Shown piece after piece: positions 6,302 through 10,699 of a DNA stretch of 10,699 bases (position 1 is its first letter; every line of letters begins with the position of its first letter). The stretch is from Myxococcales bacterium UBA5297. GTDB lineage: Bacteria; Myxococcota; Myxococcia; Myxococcales; UBA5297. The DNA lies in contig DHSB01000098.1 of NCBI GenBank assembly GCA_002408385.1, forward strand, positions 39,058 through 49,756, given 5' to 3'. The notes under the pieces are model-generated. The model was not told the DNA's origin. It saw nothing but the letters and a program-made list of their open reading frames with translations, and did no database searches. A program made the position numbers and the translations under genes.

Positions 6302-7540
6302 ATGTCCAAGAGCATCAAGCCGCAGACCCTGATCTTCTCCAAAGGCTACGACCCCCACCTCTCCGAAGGCGCGGCGTTTCCGCCGGTCTTCCGCACCTCC
6401 ACCTTCCTGTTCAAGAACGCGCAGGAGGGCAAGCGTGCCTTCGAGATCGCCTACGGCCTCTCGCCGAAGAAAGAGGGCGAGATCCCGGCGCTCATCTACA
6501 CCCGCGTCAACAACCCCAACGTCGAGATGGTCGAGGACCGCGTGGTCGCCTGGGACGGGATGGAGTCCGCAGCGCTCTTCGCCTCGGGCATGGGCGCCAT
6601 CGCCTCGACCTGCCTCACCTTCCTGCGGCCGGGCGACACGCTGCTCTTCTCCGACCCGGTCTACGGCGGCACCGAGGCGCTCTTCCGCCACGTGCTGCCG
6701 CAGTTCCAGATCAAGACCGTGCCCTTCGCCGCGGGCGCGACCAAGGCCGAAATCGAGAAGCTCGCCTCCGATCAGCGCAACGTCCGCGTGGTCTACATGG
6801 AGAGCCCGGCCAACCCGACCATCGTCCTCAACGACTTGCAGGCAGGCCGCGAGGTGGCCGACGCGCTCTCGACGCCGGAGCGCAAGGTGCTCTTGATGGT
6901 CGACAACACGTTCATGGGCCCGATCTTCTCGCAGCCCAAGAAGTTCGGCGCCGACGTGGTGCTCTACTCGGCGACCAAGTTCATCGGCGGCCACTCCGAC
7001 CTCGTCGCGGGCGTGGCGATGGGCTCGCAGCAGCTCATCGATCAGATCAAGGTGACCCGCACCCTGCTCGGCTCCAACTCGGACCCGGAGACCGCCTGGC
7101 TCATCCTGCGCAGCCTGGGGACGCTGCAGATCCGCATGGAGAAGCAGCAGGAGAACGCCCGCAAGATCGTCGATTTGCTGCGCGAGCACCCGAAGGTCGA
7201 GCGCGTCGCCTACCCCGGTCTGCCGGAGATGGGCGAGCGGCAGGTCGAGCTCTTCCGCAAGCAGTCGACCGGTCCGGGCAGCCTCATCAGCTTCTGCGTC
7301 AAGGGCGGGGAGGCCGAGGCCTTCCGCGTGCTCGACGCGGTCCGCGAGTTCAAGCTCGCCGTGAGCCTGGGCGGCGTCGAGACGCTCATCGAGCACCCGG
7401 GCACGATGACGCACTCGGACATGACCAAGGACGAGCAGGCCCGCGCCGGCATCACCGAGAACATGATCCGCATCTCGGTCGGCCTCGAGGACGTCGACGA
7501 CCTCGTCGAGGATCTCAGGAAGGCGCTGGATCTCGTCTGA
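6302..7540 (+). CDS. PLP-dependent Cys/Met metabolism enzyme (cystathionine gamma-synthase/lyase or methionine gamma-lyase family)
   Basis: The product is 412 residues from MSKSIKPQ, with GAGG five bases upstream. The in-frame ATG at 6218 would add 28 poorly conserved-looking, Pro-rich residues. It is a fold-type I PLP enzyme of the trans-sulfuration family. K226 in YSATKFIGGHSD is the Schiff-base lysine and D201 in VDNTF contacts the pyridine nitrogen. Y66 and R68 (YTRVNNP) and S95-G96-M97 bind phosphate, Y121 stacks on the cofactor, and R390 (MIRISVG) should hold the substrate carboxylate. The acidic loop before YTR (about 52-62) is longer than in MetB. After Y121 there is Gly-Gly where classical methionine gamma-lyases have a cysteine, so beta/gamma-elimination versus gamma-replacement cannot be settled. 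It acts in the cytoplasm, normally as a tetramer. The family call is secure; the exact reaction is not. Confidence 0.93.
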   Translation: MSKSIKPQTLIFSKGYDPHLSEGAAFPPVFRTSTFLFKNAQEGKRAFEIAYGLSPKKEGEIPALIYTRVNNPNVEMVEDRVVAWDGMESAALFASGMGAIASTCLTFLRPGDTLLFSDPVYGGTEALFRHVLPQFQIKTVPFAAGATKAEIEKLASDQRNVRVVYMESPANPTIVLNDLQAGREVADALSTPERKVLLMVDNTFMGPIFSQPKKFGADVVLYSATKFIGGHSDLVAGVAMGSQQLIDQIKVTRTLLGSNSDPETAWLILRSLGTLQIRMEKQQENARKIVDLLREHPKVERVAYPGLPEMGERQVELFRKQSTGPGSLISFCVKGGEAEAFRVLDAVREFKLAVSLGGVETLIEHPGTMTHSDMTKDEQARAGITENMIRISVGLEDVDDLVEDLRKALDLV

Positions 7541-7571
7541 GCCTCGGCGTCCATCCGAGACGAGAAGGCGC

Positions 7572-7612
7572 AAGAGCCTCGGGGCCGGCGACGGCCTCGG
7601 GGCTCTTCGTTT
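7572..7612 (+). terminator. Strong hairpin terminator after the Cys/Met enzyme gene
   Basis: A 16-bp stem (7572-7587 with 7592-7607, including two G-U wobbles) closes a GCGA loop of the stable GNRA type. It starts 31 bases after the stop codon and is followed by CGTTT. The stem is long and GC-rich with a short T run, which fits an intrinsic terminator for the upstream gene. Confidence 0.7.
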
Positions 7613-7624
7613 CATCGGCCGCTG

Positions 7625-7680
7625 GTTGGTCGGGGCGCATAGTGATGCGCCCGTCGAGGAATCGGGCAGAGGCGCGTGCC
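7625..7680. repeat. Third copy of the REP-like palindromic repeat
   Basis: It begins GTTGGTCGGGG. The hairpin is GGGCGCAT (7633-7640), loop AGTG, ATGCGCCC (7645-7652), then CGTCGAGGAATCGGGCAGA as in the copies at 4221-4338. The stem is identical while the loop differs. The trailing ATGCGCC of the other copies has diverged. Confidence 0.75.
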
Positions 7681-7719
7681 GATTCGAGGGTTCCCGACGG
7701 CCGGCACACAGGCCGCCGA

Positions 7720-7844
7720 GACGGCGGCCCTGCCCGCCTCAATCGACGGCGGCCCTGCCCGCCTCAATCGACGGCGGCGCTCCCCGCCTCAATCGACGGC
7801 GGCCCTCCCCGACTCAAACGGCGGCGGCGCTCCCCGCCTCGCGC
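7720..7844. repeat. Five-unit 25-bp tandem array
   Basis: Units start at 7720, 7745, 7770, 7795 and 7820. Units 1 and 2 are identical; units 3-5 differ by a few bases, the last two most. Each begins GACGGCGG (GGCGGCGG in unit 5) and holds C(G/C)CTxCCCGCCTC or a close variant. Because 25 is not a multiple of three, the reading frame shifts at each unit, so this is not a coding repeat. Flanks CCGCCGA (7713-7719) and GATAC (7845-7849) match those of the single unit at 1121. Confidence 0.8.
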
Positions 7845-7860
7845 GATACACCGGCCGCTG

Positions 7861-7886
7861 GTTGGTAGGGATGCGCCCGTCGAGGA
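7861..7886. repeat. Fourth, arm-deleted copy of the REP-like repeat
   Basis: GTTGGTAGGG is joined directly to ATGCGCCCGTCGAGGA. Compared with the intact copies it lacks exactly ten bases, the GCGCAT arm plus the four-base loop, so the main hairpin cannot form. Confidence 0.65.
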
Positions 7887-7895
7887 GCTCGACGG
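7877..7895 (-). terminator. Hairpin just past the GNAT stop, possible terminator
   Basis: CCGTCGAG (7877-7884), loop GAG, CTCGACGG (7888-7895) is a perfect 8-bp stem five bases beyond the GNAT stop on the minus strand. Its distal arm is part of the truncated REP-like repeat. No U tract follows, so termination activity is uncertain. Confidence 0.4.
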
Positions 7896-7899
7896 ATCT

Positions 7900-8445
7900 T
7901 CAAGCCGTGCGCCGCAGCTCTTGCTGCGAGCAAGCATCCAGCCTGTAGAGCACGTGTGGCGTGCTCGCGTAGACGATCTCGCGCTCGAAGACGAAGCCAC
8001 ACTTCTCCATGACCCGTCGCGACGGTCGGTTCTCGGGGACGGTGTACGAGACGAGCCTCGCGAACCCGAGGGTCTCGAAGCCGACTCGGACGAGCTGCTC
8101 GGCGATCTCAGTGGCGAGGGCGCGGCCCCAGAAGGCCGGCACGAGCGCATACATGATCTCGACATTCAGCTCCCCGCCGGCCTTCGTCCTCAGCAGCCCG
8201 CCGTAGCCGACATACCGGCCGGACTCGCGCTCGAAGAAGCCCCAGGTGCCAAAGCCGTGGGCCTCCGAATGGTCCAGCATCCGGCCGAGGAGTGTGCGCA
8301 CCTCGTCATCGGTGCGAAGGCCGCCGACGGTGCTCGAGGCCTGTTCGTCCTGCAGGACCGCCGCGAGGAGCGGCTCGTCGCCCGGGCGCAACGGCCGCCC
8401 CACCAGCCGCGCCGTTTCGATAGTGCCTATCTCGCTCCTCGCCAT
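7900..8445 (-). CDS. GNAT-family N-acetyltransferase (RimJ/RimL-like)
   Basis: The product is 181 residues if started at MARSEIGTIETARL (8445). The reading frame extends to 8586, but the added 47 residues are Arg/Pro/Ser-rich and look non-coding. The ribosome-binding site is weak (CGGGGT), which leaves the start less certain. ETARLVGRPLRPGDEPLLAAVL is the typical opening of the RimJ/RimL type. The acetyl-CoA pyrophosphate loop region is PAFWGRALATEIAEQLV (about 104-120), with the core strand ARLVSYTVPENRPSRRVMEKCGF (129-151) containing the conserved N139 and the CGF end motif. The enzyme should transfer acetyl from acetyl-CoA to an amine, in a ribosomal or other protein N terminus or a small molecule. 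The substrate cannot be told from sequence. It is cytoplasmic. Confidence 0.85.
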   Translation of the reverse strand: MARSEIGTIETARLVGRPLRPGDEPLLAAVLQDEQASSTVGGLRTDDEVRTLLGRMLDHSEAHGFGTWGFFERESGRYVGYGGLLRTKAGGELNVEIMYALVPAFWGRALATEIAEQLVRVGFETLGFARLVSYTVPENRPSRRVMEKCGFVFEREIVYASTPHVLYRLDACSQQELRRTA

Positions 8446-8940
8446 CCGAAACCCCGAAATCCGCGCCGCCGTCGAGCTCGGCAGCGCCCTTGGCGACCGA
8501 GGCTTGTCGCTTCGGCCTCCCGACTGTCCTGTTGGTCTCTGGCGCCCGCTTGGTCCATGCACCCGCCTGCCACACCGCCCGAGCACACGCTGGACCGACC
8601 GGCTCCGCTACCAGCGAAGACCGACGCCGCTCCTCCGGATCGAGGACGTTTGCGGTGGGCCGAATGTTCCGAAAACCGTGCTCGCCAGCGGGCTTGGGGC
8701 CCGCTTCCATTCCCCTCGCATGACGCGGTCGCGGCCTGGCGCCGCTGCGCCGGCAGCCCGCCAAGACTCGATGCTGGAGCGGCTGTCCAGCTTCGTTCGA
8801 CGGCGCGCTCATCGAGCGCCTGATACGCGGGCGACTCTTTACACGTCCCTCGCCTGCCGCTCGGGCAACCAAGCCAACCTCGCCCCCGCGCCGGTGATTT
8901 GTGGCCCTGCCCGCCCCCCTCTGGCAGCATCGACGGCCTC
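8446..8940. other. Divergent intergenic spacer with no recognised gene
   Basis: These 495 bases separate the GNAT and transporter genes. Open frames cross it on both strands but give only Arg/Ala/Pro/Ser-rich translations with no domain and no ribosome-binding site, as expected of chance frames at this GC content. One inverted repeat, AGCGGGC/GCCCGCT (8687-8705, loop TTGGG), is present. TTTACA at 8838-8843 resembles a -35 box but lacks a matching -10. Confidence 0.5.
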
Positions 8941-10389
8941 ATGACCACCGCGAACGAAGCTGCCCCGAACCTGCCGGCCCGCATCGGCCGAGCGGTCGTC
9001 GACACCGCCCGCGAATACCGCGACGGCCTCAAGCACCTCAAGCGCTGTCCCCGCGAGATCTGGATCGCCTACGCGATCAAGGTGCTGGAAGCCCTCTGCT
9101 ACTTCTCGTCGGTGCTCGTCCTGATGCCCTTCCTCATCGCCGACATGGGCATGGGCGACGTAAAGGCGGGCACGGTCTTCGGAATCTTCTCGGCCTCGAT
9201 GTCCTTCTTCTCGCTGTTCGTCGGCTTTGTCGCCGACTCGCTGGGGATCAAGAAGGCGCTGCTGACCGGCCTGGTCATCGCCCTGGTCGGCCGGGTCGCC
9301 ATCAGCTTCTCGACGAGCCCCTGGATAGTCTACCCCGGGCTCTTCTTCCTCTCGGTCGGCTTCGCCTACATGATTCCGCTCATCGCGGCGTCGGTGAAGC
9401 TCTTCTCCACCAAGAAGGCGCAGAAGTTCGCTTACTCCTGGTACTACGTGGTCATGAACGTCGGCTCGCTCATCGCGGGCCTGACGCTCGATTCTCTGCG
9501 CGCCTTCTTCACCCAGCCCATCCAGCTCACCCTGCTCGGGGCGAGCGTCTCGATAAGGCCGCTGCAGGTCGTCTTCCTCGTCGGCGTCGCCGCCACCCTC
9601 GTTTCGCTGACGCTCGTGACCTTCTTCGTACGCTCCAAGATCCCGGCCGAAGAGCTCGAAGAGGAGCCTGCGCCCGCGGCCAAGAGCGAGGGCGGGGCCA
9701 AGGCTCAACCCGAGGAGCGCAAGTCCGCCTTCACGATCATGAAGGAGGTGACCACCGAGAAGGTCTTCTGGATCTTCATCGCCTTCATCTTCCTGCTCGT
9801 CCTCGTGAAGATGATCTTTCAGTACAACCACTCGCTCTACCCCGTTTACATGGAGCGAATCGGCCTGAAGACGTGGACGGGCAAGCTGTACGCCATCAAC
9901 CCCGCGCTCATCATCCTGCTCGTGCCGGTGGTCACCGCGGCGACGTCGAAGATGAAGTCCTACAACGTCATCCTGCTGGGGACCTTCGTGAGCGCGGGCT
10001 CGGTCTTCTTCCTCGGGCTCGGCGAGAGCATCGCGCTCATCGTGCTCTTCCAGGTCATGCTCTCGCTGGGCGAGGCGCTCTGGTCGCCGCGGCTGTACGA
10101 CTACACCGCGTCCATCGCGCCCAAGGGCAAGGAGGCGTCGTACATGGCGCTCTCGAAGGTGCCCATGTTCTTCGCCAAGGTCGGCGCGGGACCGGCTTCG
10201 GGTCTCCTGCTCGCGCAGCTTTGCCCGGCCGAAGGCGCGCGCAACACCGAGTTGATGTGGATCATCATCGGCGCTTCGACGCTCGTCTCGCCAGTGACCC
10301 TCGTGCTCGGGCGCCGCTGGCTCGACGTCGAGAGCCGCCGGAGAGCGCAAGAGGCCGCAGGACCGACGAGCGCGCCGGCTACAGGCTGA
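8941..10389 (+). CDS. MFS transporter, POT/PTR2-like
   Basis: The product is 482 residues from MTTANEAAP. The in-frame ATG at 8899 would add 14 residues, and neither start has a good ribosome-binding site. About twelve hydrophobic segments are visible: near 42-66, 76-98, 107-124, 128-150, 164-184, 207-230, 275-293, 318-334, 342-360, 362-381, 405-427 and 437-456. The loop after the second, GFVADSLGIKKAL (95-107), is the major facilitator motif A. A charged cytoplasmic loop (231-272) splits the two six-helix halves. GEALWSPRLYDYTASIAPKGKEASYMA (377-403) resembles the proton-coupled oligopeptide (POT) family helix 10-11 region. The first-helix POT motif ExxERFxYYG is degenerate here (E50-A-L-C-Y-F), without the arginine. 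It acts in the inner membrane. The substrate is unknown; peptide uptake is only a family-based guess. Confidence 0.87.
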   Translation: MTTANEAAPNLPARIGRAVVDTAREYRDGLKHLKRCPREIWIAYAIKVLEALCYFSSVLVLMPFLIADMGMGDVKAGTVFGIFSASMSFFSLFVGFVADSLGIKKALLTGLVIALVGRVAISFSTSPWIVYPGLFFLSVGFAYMIPLIAASVKLFSTKKAQKFAYSWYYVVMNVGSLIAGLTLDSLRAFFTQPIQLTLLGASVSIRPLQVVFLVGVAATLVSLTLVTFFVRSKIPAEELEEEPAPAAKSEGGAKAQPEERKSAFTIMKEVTTEKVFWIFIAFIFLLVLVKMIFQYNHSLYPVYMERIGLKTWTGKLYAINPALIILLVPVVTAATSKMKSYNVILLGTFVSAGSVFFLGLGESIALIVLFQVMLSLGEALWSPRLYDYTASIAPKGKEASYMALSKVPMFFAKVGAGPASGLLLAQLCPAEGARNTELMWIIIGASTLVSPVTLVLGRRWLDVESRRRAQEAAGPTSAPATG

Positions 10390-10699
10390 GCAGGCGGGCG
10401 GCCGTCGAGAAGAACGCGCGCCCTGCCGTGAAAGCCCCTCCCCTCTTCGGTCTGCCCGTCGGTCTGCCTCTTCCTTGAACGCGCGCCCTACCGTGAAAGC
10501 CCGCTCCCCTCGGGCGCGCTGATGAGGTCGAGACGAGCACAAGTGGCGTTCGCGCGCCCGAGGGAGAGGGGGTTTGAGGACCTACCGGCAAAGTTTGACC
10601 AGATTGGCAAGAATCTGCGGCCTGAAGTCTGACGTCTGGGGCCTGACGGCCGCCCCCGATCTCCCGGATTCCTCTTGGTTCCGGCTCGGCCGGCTTGGG
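10390..10699. other. Non-coding right end of the window
   Basis: Beyond the direct repeat this stretch shows no gene. It contains TTGACC (10595-10600) and a weak AGATT/AATCT inverted repeat (10601-10616). The locally lower GC around 10570-10625 could be a promoter region for a gene beyond the edge, but no proper -10 box is seen. Confidence 0.4.
10412..10511. repeat. Diverged direct repeat downstream of the transporter
   Basis: GAACGCGCGCCCT(G/A)CCGTGAAAGCCC followed by CTCCCCTC occurs at 10412-10445 and again at 10477-10511, differing by one substitution and one inserted G. The period is 65 bases. Short TCTGCC(CG)TC-type repeats fill the gap. Function is unknown. Confidence 0.65.

Larger units (their letters stand above)
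7541..7899. other. Convergent spacer made largely of repeats
   Basis: These 359 bases contain the terminator at 7572, REP-like copies at 7625 and 7861, and the 25-bp array between them. Both copies are preceded by the same CGGCCGCTG, so the array sits between direct repeats beginning near 7616 and 7852. I see no gene in it. Confidence 0.7.

Noticed and set aside
7720..7844. CRISPR array
   Set aside because: The 25-bp units abut with no unique spacers and there are no cas genes nearby.
8446..8586. N-terminal extension of the GNAT protein
   Set aside because: The added residues are Arg/Pro/Ser-rich, while the family opening motif begins just after the ATG at 8445.
6142..8823. 893-residue plus-strand frame
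   Set aside because: It runs out of frame through the PLP enzyme, the non-coding 25-bp array and the GNAT gene, so it is a chance open frame.
8839..10542. 567-residue minus-strand frame over the transporter
   Set aside because: It is antisense to a twelve-helix membrane protein; the Glu/Arg/Asp-rich translation is typical of the reverse complement of such genes.

Overview
This is a GC-rich bacterial window with strong G/C third-position bias. It carries six protein-coding genes separated by long non-coding spacers. A large outer-surface lipoprotein built of ASH-type (choice-of-anchor D) repeats and a VWA-domain lipoprotein fit a Myxococcota or related deltaproteobacterial lineage. That assignment rests on domain style only. 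I see no rRNA, tRNA, CRISPR array, transposase or phage gene.

Layout from left to right. A minus-strand gene (41-955) encodes an EF-hand-like segment followed by a CHAP/NlpC-like cysteine amidase domain. A 489-bp divergent spacer follows. The plus-strand gene at 1445-4168 encodes a 907-residue lipoprotein with six ASH-like repeats, a PKD-like domain and a DUF2135/YfaP-like C-terminal domain. It converges on a minus-strand VWA lipoprotein gene (4403-5944), and the 234-bp spacer between them is filled with hairpin repeats. A divergent spacer leads to a plus-strand PLP-dependent Cys/Met metabolism enzyme (6302-7540). That gene converges on a minus-strand GNAT acetyltransferase (7900-8445), and the 359-bp spacer holds a strong hairpin terminator, two more hairpin repeats and a five-unit 25-bp tandem array. 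After a 495-bp divergent spacer comes a plus-strand MFS/POT-like transporter (8941-10389). The window ends in about 310 bp of non-coding sequence with a diverged direct repeat.

No two neighbouring genes share a strand, so there is no operon here and each gene is probably its own transcription unit. Apart from the two convergent lipoprotein genes (possible surface partners), I see no shared pathway. The most distinctive content is non-coding. A family of REP-like palindromes occurs in both convergent spacers and in neither divergent spacer examined. A modular 25-bp repeat is expanded at one locus and present as a single unit with the same flanks at another. I did not find a convincing new multi-gene system.
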